Shown here piece by piece: positions 26,815 to 35,610 of a stretch of DNA of 64,000 bases. The translations under genes and the position numbers were made by a program. Under the pieces are notes generated by a model. The model searched no databases and had not been told where the DNA came from. It saw only the letters and a program-made list of their open reading frames with translations. Position 1 is the stretch's first letter, and each line of letters starts with the position of its first letter. Source of the stretch: Streptantibioticus rubrisoli (GTDB lineage Bacteria; Actinomycetota; Actinomycetes; Streptomycetales; Streptomycetaceae). The stretch is from assembly GCF_024436055.1 (NCBI RefSeq), contig NZ_JANFNH010000023.1, positions 28,908 to 92,907 of the forward strand, written 5' to 3'.

Positions 26815-26887
26815 GCGGACGTAGCTCAGTTGGTAGAGCGCAACCTTGCCAAGGTTGAGGTCGCGAGTTCGAGCCTCGTCGTCCGCT
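26815..26887 (+). tRNA. tRNA-Gly (GCC), copy 2
   Basis: 73 bases identical to copy 1 at 22926, same strand. Together they bracket the ABC/two-component operon as direct repeats of 75 bases (identity runs two bases past the tRNA). Confidence 0.95.
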
Positions 26888-26893
26888 CCCCTA

Positions 26894-26932
26894 GGAAGGC
26901 CCTAGCCGACAAGGTCGGGTAGGGCCTTCCGT
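26894..26932 (+). terminator. terminator after tRNA-Gly copy 2
   Basis: 17-bp stem with one mismatch (26894-26910 with 26914-26930), short AAG loop. Confidence 0.75.
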
Positions 26933-26965
26933 GTGTTCCGCTTCCGCGCCGCCATGATCAGAGCG

Positions 26966-26994
26966 TTGACATGGGCCTGACCCAGGCATAGTTT
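26966..26994 (+). promoter_or_regulatory. promoter predicted to give a leaderless mRNA
   Basis: TTGACA (26966-26971), 17-base spacer, TAGTTT (26989-26994). The -10 hexamer ends six bases before the ATG at 27001, and no Shine-Dalgarno sequence lies between, so transcription should begin at or next to the A of the start codon. Confidence 0.6.
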
Positions 26995-27000
26995 CCGCAG

Positions 27001-28263
27001 ATGCTGAGTACGGTGCGGGAGCAAGCGCGCGGCCTGACCAAGGACCAGCGCAACGCGTTCGTCGCTGCCTATCTGGGCTGGGCGATGGACGCCTTCGACT
27101 ACTTCCTCGTGGTCCTCGTCTACAGCGAGATCGCCGACGAGTTCAACGTCTCGCTGACCGACATGGCCTTCCTGACCACCGTCACGTTGGTCATGCGGCC
27201 GGTCGGCGCGTTCGTCTTCGGCCTGTGGGCCGACCGACGCGGGCGCCGGGTACCGCTCATGGTCGATGTGCTGTTCTACTCCGTGGTCGGCTTCGCCTGT
27301 GCCTTCGCCCCGAACTACACGGTGCTGCTGGTGCTGCGGCTGCTGTACGGGATCGGCATGGGCGGCGAGTGGGGGCTCGGCGCGGCGCTGGCGATGGAGA
27401 AGATCCCGGCCGAGAAGCGCGGCTTCTGGTCCGGGATGCTGCAGGGCGGCTACTCCTTCGGCTATCTGCTCGCCGCCGTCGCGTTCCTCTTCATCGAACC
27501 GGTCTTCGGCTGGCGCGGCCTGTTCGCCTTCAGCCTGGTCCCGGCGCTGGTGGCGCTGTTCGTACGGACCAAGGTCGAGGAGAGCGAGGTGTGGGAGCGC
27601 ACGGTACGGCTGAACACCACACCGGCCCGTGAGATCTTCCGCGACCCGACCGTGCTGCGGCGGTTCGTGTACCTCGTCGCGCTGATGACCGCGTTCAACT
27701 GGATGTCGCACGGCACGCAGGACATCTACCCGACCTTCATCAAGAAGGGGTTGGGGATGTCCGCGGACACCGCGATCGCGATCGCGATCATCTACAACAT
27801 CGGGGCGATGATCGGCGGACCGCTGCTGGGCGCGTACTCCGAGCGGCTCGGCCGCCGCCGGATCATCATGATCGCCGCAACGGCGGGGCTGCTGGTCGTT
27901 CCGGTCTTCGCCCTGTCGACCGCCGCCGGGTGGCTCGCGTTCAGCTCGTTCCTGATGCAGGTGTGTGTGCAGGGGGCCTGGGGGGTCATTCCGGCGCACC
28001 TCAACGAGCTCAGCCCGGCCGCGATCCGGGGCTTCTATCCCGGCGTCACATATCAGCTCGGCAACCTCATCGCCGCGCTGAACCTGCCGATCCAGGAGGC
28101 GCTGGCGAAGCAGTACAGCTACCCGACGGCCCTGATGATGACGATCTTCCCGACGCTGGCCGTCGTCATCGCCCTGAGCGCGTTCGGCAAGGAGGCACGG
28201 GGCATCCGCTTCGATTCCACCTCCGCCGAGGCCCCCGCGACGACCCCGTCAGGGCTGACGTAG
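27001..28263 (+). CDS. MFS transporter, carboxylate:proton symporter type
   Basis: 420 residues, twelve TM helices. Features of the SHS/NanT-type branch of the major facilitator superfamily: GWAMDAFDYFLVVLV in TM1, GLWADRRGRRVPL between TM2 and TM3, YGIGMGGEWGLGAALAMEKIP, and YSERLGRRR in the second half. These transporters import lactate, pyruvate, sialic acid or aromatic acids; the substrate here is not determined. Convergent with purC (52-base gap). The start is fixed by the adjacent promoter (see 26966). Confidence 0.88.
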   Translation: MLSTVREQARGLTKDQRNAFVAAYLGWAMDAFDYFLVVLVYSEIADEFNVSLTDMAFLTTVTLVMRPVGAFVFGLWADRRGRRVPLMVDVLFYSVVGFACAFAPNYTVLLVLRLLYGIGMGGEWGLGAALAMEKIPAEKRGFWSGMLQGGYSFGYLLAAVAFLFIEPVFGWRGLFAFSLVPALVALFVRTKVEESEVWERTVRLNTTPAREIFRDPTVLRRFVYLVALMTAFNWMSHGTQDIYPTFIKKGLGMSADTAIAIAIIYNIGAMIGGPLLGAYSERLGRRRIIMIAATAGLLVVPVFALSTAAGWLAFSSFLMQVCVQGAWGVIPAHLNELSPAAIRGFYPGVTYQLGNLIAALNLPIQEALAKQYSYPTALMMTIFPTLAVVIALSAFGKEARGIRFDSTSAEAPATTPSGLT

Positions 28264-28315
28264 GTCTCCCGGCCACGGGTTCCACGGGCGAGCGCGCCCG
28301 GCATCCCCGAGCCCC

Positions 28316-29215
28316 TTAGGACCAAGCCGTCCCCGTGAGCCGTTCGTAGGCCTCCACGTACTTGGCGCGAGTGCGCTCGACGACCTCCTCCGGCAGCGCC
28401 GGAGGAGGCACGTCCGCCCCCCGGTCCCACCCGGACGCGTCCGAGGTCAACCAGTCCCGCACGTACTGCTTGTCGAACGACGGCTGGGCGCGGCCGGGCT
28501 GCCAGCCGTCCGCCGGCCAGAACCGCGAGGAGTCCGGCGTCAGAACCTCGTCGGCGAGCAGCAACTCCTCGCCGTCGTAGCCGAATTCGAACTTGGTGTC
28601 CGCGAGGATGATCCCCCGCTCCCGGGCGAGGTCCCGAGCCCGCCCGTACACGGCGAGCGTCGTCTGCCGCAGCAGGGCGGCGGTCTCGGTGCCCACTTGC
28701 CGGGCGACCTCCTCGTAGGAGACGTTCTCGTCGTGCTCGCCCACCGCCGCCTTGGTGGCCGGAGTGAAGATCGGCGCGGGCAGCTCGGAACCGTCGACCA
28801 ACCCCTCCGGCAGCGCGAGCCCGCAGACCGTACGGTCCCGCTGGTACTCCTTGAGGCCGGAACCGGTCAGGTAACCGCGGGCCACACATTCGACCGGGAC
28901 CATGCGCAGGGACTTGCAGACCATCGTGCGGCCCGCCCAGTCGGCGGGCGCGCCCTGCGGCAGGTCGGTGGAGACGACGTGGTTGGCGACGACGTCGGCG
29001 AGTTGCTCGAACCACCACAGGGAGAGCTGGGTGAGGATCCGCCCCTTGTCCGGGATGGGCGTCGGCAGCACCCAGTCGTACGCCGACATGCGGTCGCTGG
29101 CGACCATCACCAGCCGCCCCTCGGCGTCCTGGTAGAGGTCGCGGACCTTTCCGGTGTGCAGATGCACCAGGCCCGGCACCTGCTCGGGCTCGGGCTTCTC
29201 GACGAATCCGGACAC
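28316..29215 (-). CDS. purC: phosphoribosylaminoimidazole-succinocarboxamide synthase
   Basis: 299 residues from GTG 29215, preceded by GGAGG. Adds aspartate to CAIR to form SAICAR. Motifs are GKVRDLY near the N-terminus, SDRMSAYDWV, VARGYLTGSGLKEY, ADTKFEFG and the aspartate/ATP-binding DEVLTPDSSRFW. The long form (~300 residues) is the actinobacterial/eukaryotic-like type. Monocistronic here. Confidence 0.96.
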   Translation of the reverse strand: MSGFVEKPEPEQVPGLVHLHTGKVRDLYQDAEGRLVMVASDRMSAYDWVLPTPIPDKGRILTQLSLWWFEQLADVVANHVVSTDLPQGAPADWAGRTMVCKSLRMVPVECVARGYLTGSGLKEYQRDRTVCGLALPEGLVDGSELPAPIFTPATKAAVGEHDENVSYEEVARQVGTETAALLRQTTLAVYGRARDLARERGIILADTKFEFGYDGEELLLADEVLTPDSSRFWPADGWQPGRAQPSFDKQYVRDWLTSDASGWDRGADVPPPALPEEVVERTRAKYVEAYERLTGTAWS

Positions 29216-29331
29216 GGTTCCTCCACGTAGGTTGGTCCAAGTGCCCTGATTCTTTCCTACCCCCGGTCCGGGCGCGCGGCCCGGGGTGGGTCCTGCGTAC
29301 CGACCCGGCGTTCAGCCCCGTTCAGTCCCGT

Positions 29332-30900
29332 TCAGTCCCGCTTGCAGATACGGTCCAGCAGGTTGGCGGTGGCCCGCTGCACCCGCGGGTCGACATGCCC
29401 GGGCCGGTCCAGCGCGGGCGACCAGGCGAAGGTGCCGGAGGCGAAGACGTACGCGCCGCTGGGCGCCCGGTACAGCGAGGTCTCCTGGTGCACCAGCGCG
29501 CCCTGGGTGTCCTCGTACGGGGAGTGGGCGAGCAGGATCCGGTCGGTGTACTCCGGCAGCGGGGTGCGCGGGAAGTAACGGTCCGCCTCGCCCGCCACCA
29601 GCCCGGGCAGCTCGTCGCCCTCCTGCGCGCCGGTGGCCTGCCACAGCCAGTGGTCGGCGTTGCGCACCACCAGCGGGGACGGCTCGGGCACCCGGCCCGC
29701 GTACTGCACCCCGAGCAGTTGTTGCTCCGGCTCGCCCATGTCCCGCCACAGCGCGGTGCGGCCGCGCGGGTCGCCGGGGTCGCGGCGCCGCTTGCGGCAG
29801 GTGAGCAGCCGGTTCGGGGCCATCGCGGGAGACGGACCCAACTCGATCTGCCAGTACATGGTGTTGGCGGACAGGAACACCAGCGAGGTGCCCTGGTCCC
29901 GGGCCCGCTCGACGGCCCGGCGCATGGCCACCGACCAGTACTCGTCGTGCCCGGCGAAGACCATGCCCCGGTAGCGGCCGGGGTCGATGCGTCCGGCGTG
30001 CAGATCGCGGGTGTCGGCGTACGCGAGGTCGTAGCCGTAACGTTCGGCCCAGCGGATGAAGTCGTAGGCGTGGCCCACGTGCAGCGGTAGGCCCGCGCCC
30101 GCGTAGGGGCGGTCGAAGGAGACGGTCACGGCCGCCGCCTCCTCGCCGAGCAGTCGGCCCTCCTCGTCCCACGCGTGGTAGAGGCTGGCGCCGGTGCGGC
30201 CGTCCTCGGGGTAGAGGTTGTAGGCCTGCCAGGTGATGTCGGGGAGTACGAGCAACAGGTCGGCGGAGTAGCCGGGGGCGGTGTGGAACGGTTCGTCAGA
30301 AGGGTGGGCCGGGAGGCTCTGGCCGTCGCGGACGGTGAACGGGACGTGGCTGCGGTAGCCGTCAGCGGTGGTGAGCACCGCGACATAGGCGCCGGTGTTC
30401 CAGTACGAGGGGACCTGCAGCCGCCACGACAGCCACCAGTGGTGGCAGGAGACGGTGCGGCCCGCGGCCAGCGGTGGCGGCTGGACGATGCCGGACAGCC
30501 GGGGGCTGGTGGTGATGTGGGCGGCGCCGTCGCCGCCGTAGTGCCCGATCCGGTAGACGTCGACGCTGAACTGCTGCGGTGGGTCGACGGTGATGTGGAA
30601 GTCGACGCTCCCGCCGGGCACCACCGAGCCGGACGAGGTGAAGCCCTTGATCTGCAGGCGCACGTCATCGGCGTTGCGCGGGCCCGACACATGCCTGCGC
30701 ACCGAGCGCTGCTCGGGAACCCGATCGCCGTCGAGGGCGTCGATGGCCGCCAACTCGACGTACCAGGGCAGCAGTTGCCCCGATCCCTCCAGGTAGTACT
30801 CCCGGCCGCGCAGCCAGGGCAGTGGCCCCTGGCCGAAGGGGTCGGTCACGGCGTGCGCGAGGGCCCCGGAGTCCCAGCGCCGGATCTGGTCCGTCCCCAC
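29332..30900 (-). CDS. N,N-dimethylformamidase beta-subunit-like protein
   Basis: 522 residues from GTG 30900 (MGTDQIRRWDSGALAHAVTD), chosen for the strong GGAGGGG six bases upstream; the longer frame needs a TTG. The first ~190 residues are beta-rich (DFHITVDPPQQFSVDVYRIG), the rest matches the DMFase large-subunit C-terminal domain (DITWQAYNLYPEDG, RPYAGAG, YAGHDEYWS-like FAGHDEYWS, NTMYWQIEL). DMFase hydrolyses dimethylformamide in Paracoccus; streptomycete homologues are uncharacterised and the natural substrate is probably different. No small-subunit gene is adjacent. Confidence 0.75.
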   Translation of the reverse strand: MGTDQIRRWDSGALAHAVTDPFGQGPLPWLRGREYYLEGSGQLLPWYVELAAIDALDGDRVPEQRSVRRHVSGPRNADDVRLQIKGFTSSGSVVPGGSVDFHITVDPPQQFSVDVYRIGHYGGDGAAHITTSPRLSGIVQPPPLAAGRTVSCHHWWLSWRLQVPSYWNTGAYVAVLTTADGYRSHVPFTVRDGQSLPAHPSDEPFHTAPGYSADLLLVLPDITWQAYNLYPEDGRTGASLYHAWDEEGRLLGEEAAAVTVSFDRPYAGAGLPLHVGHAYDFIRWAERYGYDLAYADTRDLHAGRIDPGRYRGMVFAGHDEYWSVAMRRAVERARDQGTSLVFLSANTMYWQIELGPSPAMAPNRLLTCRKRRRDPGDPRGRTALWRDMGEPEQQLLGVQYAGRVPEPSPLVVRNADHWLWQATGAQEGDELPGLVAGEADRYFPRTPLPEYTDRILLAHSPYEDTQGALVHQETSLYRAPSGAYVFASGTFAWSPALDRPGHVDPRVQRATANLLDRICKRD

Positions 30901-31099
30901 GAAAATCCCCTCCCCGCCTTGTGCTGCTGGCGGTGCGCCTGCTGTTTGCCCCAGCACATCACACAATGCGGTCCGTCCATCACCCTTAGTGGCTAATTAT
31001 CGGAACAGATTCGCGGTGAAGGGTCCAGTTCCGGTCATCCGTGCTGTGTGCGGAAACGCGACTGGTGGGCCCGTTGTGACGCGGATGGGCCAGTGAGGC

Positions 31100-31113
31100 G
31101 CCCGCTAGCGGGC
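31100..31113. terminator. short palindrome downstream of the M48-like gene
   Basis: GCCCGCTAGCGGGC, a perfect 14-base palindrome 27 bases past the stop at 31140. Could act as a terminator; the loop would be tight and there is no T tract. Confidence 0.3.
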
Positions 31114-31139
31114 CTTCCGCTGGGCCACCAGCCGTTGAA

Positions 31140-32852
31140 TCAGACAAGCCGCACCGGCTTCTCCAGGCGCACCCCGACCGCGTTCAGCCAGGACCGCAGC
31201 GGCGCGGCGTCCCCGTTCTCCACCAGCCGCAGCACCGGCCAGGACAGGTCGGACCGCGGTGTGCCGCCGACCAGCAGCGACGGGCCGTCCAGCCAGTCCA
31301 GCCCGGGGACGGCGCCCGCGGTGTCCACGGCCGCGCAGCACACCATCGCGGTGACGTGCTCGGTGAGCAGCTCACGGCCGGTGCGCGGCGGAAGCAGTTG
31401 GTAGACCGGGGTGGCCGGGTCGCCCTCCGGGCCGACGGCGGCGGTCGGCGCGGTGGCCTGCACCAAGGGCTCGGCCTGGGCCTGCGCACGCTCCTCGCGC
31501 GCCTGCAACACGCTGATCCGGGCCGCGAGTTCCTCACTGCCGCCCTGCGAGAGCCGGTCCAGCACCCGGGCCAGGGTCGCCTTCGCGGGGCCGGGCCCCT
31601 CGGCGAGCCCGGCGCTTTCGGTCACCCCGGCGCTCCCGGACACCCCGGCGGGCGGTGACAGCTCGTCCAGCACCCGGTGCAGCCGCGCGGCGTCGCTGCG
31701 CCATATGCGGTCGACCACTTCTTCCGGGTACGCCTCCCAGGCGACCGGGGACCAGCCGGTGGCGGGGTGCGCCGGGACGCCGTGGAAGAGGCGGGCGGCG
31801 AGCAGGGAGGCTGCCTCGTCGATCGCGCCGGGCTCTTCCAGCAGGTCACAGGCGGGTCTCTCGCCGAGCCTGCTCTCGAAGCCCTCGGCCAGCCGGTCCC
31901 GCCGGGACAGCTCGGTGAGCGCTGAGACCACGCCCGCGTCCAGCCGGGACGGCCAGCGGCCCATGCGCCAGGCGGGCAGCGCGACCCGGGTCAGCAGCCG
32001 GTCCCAACCGGCGTACGCCAGGCCGACCTGCTCTTGGGCGACGATCCGCAGGCCGTAGTCCACCGCCTGCGCGCGCTCCGAGGCCGCCGCCGCGACCGCG
32101 CGCTCCATCTCGGCGATGTGCGCCCGGCAGCCGCGCAGCAGCAGCCGGGCCACCCAGCCGACGAACGCCAGCGCGGGGCGCCGCACCAACCGGGCCAGCC
32201 CGCCGTTTCCATCCGGCGCGGTGGCGCCCTGCGCCGACACCGCTACGGCGGCGTCCAGCCCGCGTACGAAGCGCCGGGCGGCGGCTATGTCCGGGTCCGC
32301 GGACGGGCCGGTGCCCGCGACGACCGGGGCGAGCAGCGCGCGTAGCTCGGCCACCCGCATCCACCACATGAACGGCGACCCGATGACCAGCACCGGAGCC
32401 TGCGGCACCCGGCGGACCAGCCGGCGGCCGCCGCGCCCGGCCCGGCGCCGCTGGTGGCTGCGGTCCTCCAGCCAGCTGTCGCAGTCCGGGGTGAGCGCTA
32501 TCGCCGACGGCGCCGGTACCTGGAGCCGTCCGGCCAGGTCACGCACCATCCGGTACAGCTCGGGCGCGGACGCCTCGGGCACCGGGACGGTCGGGCTGAC
32601 CGCGGGTCTGGCCCGCACGACCACCCCGGCCACCCCGCCCGCCAGCACCAGTACCACCAGCGCCCCGCCCAGTACGGTCCAGCGCAGCGCGTCCCAGCCC
32701 CCGCCGCCGATCCGGCCGGTGGCACCGGCGACCAGCAGCACCACCGCGAAGGCGGCGGGCAGCAGGGCGACAGCCAGCGCGGTGCCGCGGATGCGGAGCA
32801 CCGCGAGGGCGCGGGTGCGTGCTGCGTCTTCACCGGCCACCGAGCTGTTCAC
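31140..32852 (-). CDS. membrane protein related to M48 peptidases, zinc site apparently lost
   Basis: 570 residues from GTG 32852. Two N-terminal TM helices (about 25-45 and 58-79), then APELYRMVRDLAGRLQVPAP and ALTPDCDSWLEDR, which match the start of M48 (HtpX/Ste24-like) domains. Where M48 enzymes have LxAxLAHExxH after a VLVIGSP strand, this protein reads ELRALLAPVVAG (about 169-180), so the metal-binding HExxH is absent. The Ala/Gly/Pro-rich segment near residue 400 looks disordered; the last 80 residues end WLNAVGVRLEKPVRLV. Probably a non-catalytic relative; assignment to M48 is tentative. Confidence 0.7.
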   Translation of the reverse strand: MNSSVAGEDAARTRALAVLRIRGTALAVALLPAAFAVVLLVAGATGRIGGGGWDALRWTVLGGALVVLVLAGGVAGVVVRARPAVSPTVPVPEASAPELYRMVRDLAGRLQVPAPSAIALTPDCDSWLEDRSHQRRRAGRGGRRLVRRVPQAPVLVIGSPFMWWMRVAELRALLAPVVAGTGPSADPDIAAARRFVRGLDAAVAVSAQGATAPDGNGGLARLVRRPALAFVGWVARLLLRGCRAHIAEMERAVAAAASERAQAVDYGLRIVAQEQVGLAYAGWDRLLTRVALPAWRMGRWPSRLDAGVVSALTELSRRDRLAEGFESRLGERPACDLLEEPGAIDEAASLLAARLFHGVPAHPATGWSPVAWEAYPEEVVDRIWRSDAARLHRVLDELSPPAGVSGSAGVTESAGLAEGPGPAKATLARVLDRLSQGGSEELAARISVLQAREERAQAQAEPLVQATAPTAAVGPEGDPATPVYQLLPPRTGRELLTEHVTAMVCCAAVDTAGAVPGLDWLDGPSLLVGGTPRSDLSWPVLRLVENGDAAPLRSWLNAVGVRLEKPVRLV

Positions 32853-33114
32853 CCCCTAGCTGAGAAGGCCCCGCGAGGAACGAGACGCCGACGGCGTTGC
32901 TTCATCCACCCACTGTGGCACTGCCCACTGACATCGCAATGTGGTGCGGCCAGTTGCCCCAACGGGCACGGCTGGAGTCCGCATGCGGGGCACCCTAGTT
33001 GCGGGCGGGGGCCGCGTCAGCCGGATGGCCAAGGGCTCACCCGATGGTGGCGCTCCGGGCCGGGAGGGGCGGGTTCAGACCAGCCGTTCCGGAGCAGGAA
33101 GCTCCGGTTCAGCC

Positions 33115-33172
33115 CCCGGCCGCCGCCCTTTCAACCCCCCGGCCGCCGCTTTTTCAACCCCCGGCCGCCGCC
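33115..33172. repeat. 22-23-bp tandem repeat overlapping the purD stop codon
   Basis: About 2.6 units of CCCGGCCGCCGCC-CTTTCAACCC (33115-33137, 33138-33159, then partial). The purD stop (33154-33156) lies in unit 2, so the last residues KAAAGG are encoded by repeat sequence. The rest of the 301-base gap to the M48-like gene shows no gene. Confidence 0.7.
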
Positions 33173-34404
33173 TTGGCGATGTCCGTCCGGTGGTGGGATC
33201 CGTCCAAGTGGATCAGTTCGACACCGGCGTAGGCGCGCTCCCGAGCTTTGGCCAAATCCGAACCCGTCGCGGTCACGGACAGTACTCGGCCACCCGCGCT
33301 CACCACGCGCCCCTCTGCATCACGCTTCGTACCCGCGTGCAGTACATACGTATGAGGGTCGCTGGACGCCACCGCCTCCAGACCCTCGATGGGGTCGCCG
33401 GTGCGCGGTGTGCCCGGGTAGTTGTGCGAGGCGATCACCACGGTCACCGCGGCGCCGTCGCTCCACCGCAGCGGCGGCTCCTCGTCCAGCCGTCCGGTCG
33501 CCGCGTTCAGCAGCACGCTCGCCAGCGGGGTCTTCAGCCGGGCGAGCACCACCTGGGTCTCCGGGTCACCGAAGCGGGCGTTGAACTCGATCACCCGCAC
33601 TCCGCGCGAGGTGATCGCCAGCCCCGCGTACAGCAGTCCGCTGAACGGCGTGCCGCGGCGGCGCAGTTCGTCCACCGTGGGCTGGAGCACGGTCGCCATG
33701 ACCTCGTCCACCAGCTTGGCGTCGGCCCACGGCAGCGGCGAGTACGCGCCCATGCCACCGGTGTTCGGGCCCTGGTCGGCGTCGTACGCCCGCTTGAAGT
33801 CCTGCGCGGGCTGCAGCGGCAGCACGGTGGTGCCGTCGGTGATCGCGAACAGCGAGACCTCGGGGCCGTCCAGGAACTCCTCGATCACCACCCGGCCGCA
33901 GGCCAGCGCGTGCTCCCTGGCGGCTGCCAGGTCCTCGGTCACCACCACGCCCTTGCCCGCGGCGAGCCCGTCGTCCTTGACGACGTACGGCGCGCCGAAG
34001 GCGGCCAGCGCCGCGTCGACCTCCTCGCCGGTGGTGCACACGTAGGAACGGGCGGTGGGCACCCCGGCGGCGGCCATCACGTCCTTGGCGAAGGCCTTGG
34101 ACCCCTCCAGCTGGGCCGCCTCGCGGGACGGTCCGAAGCAGGGGATGGAGCGGGCGCGCACCGCGTCGGCGACGCCCGCCACCAGCGGGGCCTCCGGGCC
34201 GACGACCACCAGGTCGGCGGCGAGCCGTGCGGCCAGGTCGGCGACGGCCTCGCCGTCGAGCACGTCCACCGGGTGCTGCTCGGCGATCTCGGCGATTCCG
34301 GCGTTGCCGGGCGCACAGTGCAGGGAGGTGACGTCGGGGTCGAGGGAGAGGGCGCGGCACAGGGCGTGTTCGCGGGCGCCACCGCCGATTACGAGGACCT
34401 TCAC
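33154..34404 (-). CDS. purD: phosphoribosylamine-glycine ligase (GAR synthetase)
   Basis: 416 residues. ATP-grasp enzyme for step 2 of purine synthesis. N-terminal [15 protein letters not shown], then [25 protein letters not shown] (ATP-grasp), [33 protein letters not shown] and [12 protein letters not shown] with the magnesium ligands. The C-terminal KAAAGG is provided by the tandem repeat at 33115-33172. Divergent from the SLATT-like gene; 206 bases between the two starts hold both promoters. Confidence 0.96.
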   Translation of the reverse strand: MKVLVIGGGAREHALCRALSLDPDVTSLHCAPGNAGIAEIAEQHPVDVLDGEAVADLAARLAADLVVVGPEAPLVAGVADAVRARSIPCFGPSREAAQLEGSKAFAKDVMAAAGVPTARSYVCTTGEEVDAALAAFGAPYVVKDDGLAAGKGVVVTEDLAAAREHALACGRVVIEEFLDGPEVSLFAITDGTTVLPLQPAQDFKRAYDADQGPNTGGMGAYSPLPWADAKLVDEVMATVLQPTVDELRRRGTPFSGLLYAGLAITSRGVRVIEFNARFGDPETQVVLARLKTPLASVLLNAATGRLDEEPPLRWSDGAAVTVVIASHNYPGTPRTGDPIEGLEAVASSDPHTYVLHAGTKRDAEGRVVSAGGRVLSVTATGSDLAKARERAYAGVELIHLDGSHHRTDIAKAAAGG

Positions 34405-34610
34405 GGGGTCAGCCTAGTTGTGGTGGTCTTCCGCCACCCAGCCGCCCTTTCTCCTTCGCTTCACTCTTTCGAGTAATGGCGCGAGGCGCATATACCCGAC
34501 CACATGGCACTTTCAGGCGGAATTCCACTGATCACGCCCCCGTGGTCAGCCGTTCGGCGGTAAGAAGGGGATTTCGGCGGGGACAACACGAGTGCGAGGG
34601 AGTTCTACGG

Positions 34611-35450
34611 GTGAGCCAACCGGACAAGCACCCCGAGGGGACCCCTCAGGAGGGGCACGGCCCGGGGCACGGCCCGGGGCGCGGCCTGTGGCCGCTCGGC
34701 CGGGCGAGCGAGGCGGCACCGGCCGGTCGGCCGCCCGCGGGGCGAGTGGACGGCGCCCCCCGGCGCGGCGGACCACCGCAGGGGGACCTGCGGGGCGTCC
34801 CGTTCCCGCTCGGCGACTGGGGGGACCCGGCGCGCCGCCTCGGCGAGCTGTACCGCTGGGCGGAGGACAGCGCGCTGCGCACCGCCGACTGGTACCTGGC
34901 GGACCGGGTGTGGAAGCGCCGCTGGGCCCGCGCGCTGCGGGTCACCACCGTGCTCGGGGTGGCCACCGGACTGGCGCTGCCGCTGGTGCAGTTGACGCAC
35001 ACCGCCAACGACCTGGCGGGCTGGGGGTATCTCGGTCTGCTGGCCGCCGCCGTGTGCGTCGGTGTCGACCGGTGGTTCGGGCTGACCTCGGGCTGGATGC
35101 GCGACGTGGCGACGGCGCAGGCGGTGCAACGGCGGCTGGAGAAGCTGCGGTTCGACTGGGCGTCGGAGAGCGTACGGGAGGTGCTGGGCCCCACGGAGGG
35201 CACCGCGAGCGAGGCCGCCGAGCGGTGCCTGGCCGTGCTGCGCGGGTTCAGCGAGGACGTCTCGGAGCTGGTGCGCGGCGAGACCGCCGAGTGGATGGTC
35301 GAGTTCGGCGCCGGGACCGCGCCGCTGCGCACCCAGGCGCTGGTGTCCTGGCGGCGCGGCGAGGGCGGGCAGCAACAGCGGTTTCAGTTGCCGCACGGAA
35401 ACCGCCCTAATATGCCGCGGCAGCGGCCGCCCGAGGGGCCTGGCCGGTGA
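34611..35450 (+). CDS. SLATT-domain two-TM protein
   Basis: 279 residues from GTG 34611 (MSQPDKHPEGTPQEGHGPGH), with GAGGGAG upstream; the frame from 34476 is longer but unsupported. The N-terminal ~60 residues are disordered and repetitive (HGPGHGPGRG). A helix with LYRWAEDSALRTADWYLADRVWKRR precedes two TM helices (about 110-128 and 137-155), followed by cytoplasmic helices (TSGWMRDVATAQAVQRRLEK). This arrangement matches the SLATT family, proposed from comparative genomics as pore-forming effectors in nucleotide-signalling defence, but no nucleotidyltransferase or SLOG gene is adjacent. Role unknown. Confidence 0.75.
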   Translation: MSQPDKHPEGTPQEGHGPGHGPGRGLWPLGRASEAAPAGRPPAGRVDGAPRRGGPPQGDLRGVPFPLGDWGDPARRLGELYRWAEDSALRTADWYLADRVWKRRWARALRVTTVLGVATGLALPLVQLTHTANDLAGWGYLGLLAAAVCVGVDRWFGLTSGWMRDVATAQAVQRRLEKLRFDWASESVREVLGPTEGTASEAAERCLAVLRGFSEDVSELVRGETAEWMVEFGAGTAPLRTQALVSWRRGEGGQQQRFQLPHGNRPNMPRQRPPEGPGR

Positions 35451-35473
35451 GGTGAGAGGTCCCTCTGATCTTC

Positions 35474-35604
35474 TTTGGGGGCGAGCCCCCAAGCCCCCCT
35501 CGCTGGGGGCGAGCCCCCAGGCCCCCTCGCTGGAGGGCAAGCCCCCCAGACCCCCTTACTGGGAGCAAGCCCCCAAACCCCTCTTGGGATGAGCCCCAAA
35601 CCCC
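35474..35604. repeat. degenerate tandem array of G-run/C-run hairpin units
   Basis: About five units of ~27-33 bases, each CTGGGGGCGAGCCCCCA followed by a C-rich tail ending CCCCTCG or similar, drifting in sequence toward the right. Every unit can form its own GGGGGC-GA-GCCCCC hairpin. The array fills the gap between convergent genes and probably acts as a compound terminator. Confidence 0.8.
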
Positions 35605-35610
35605 GTTGCC

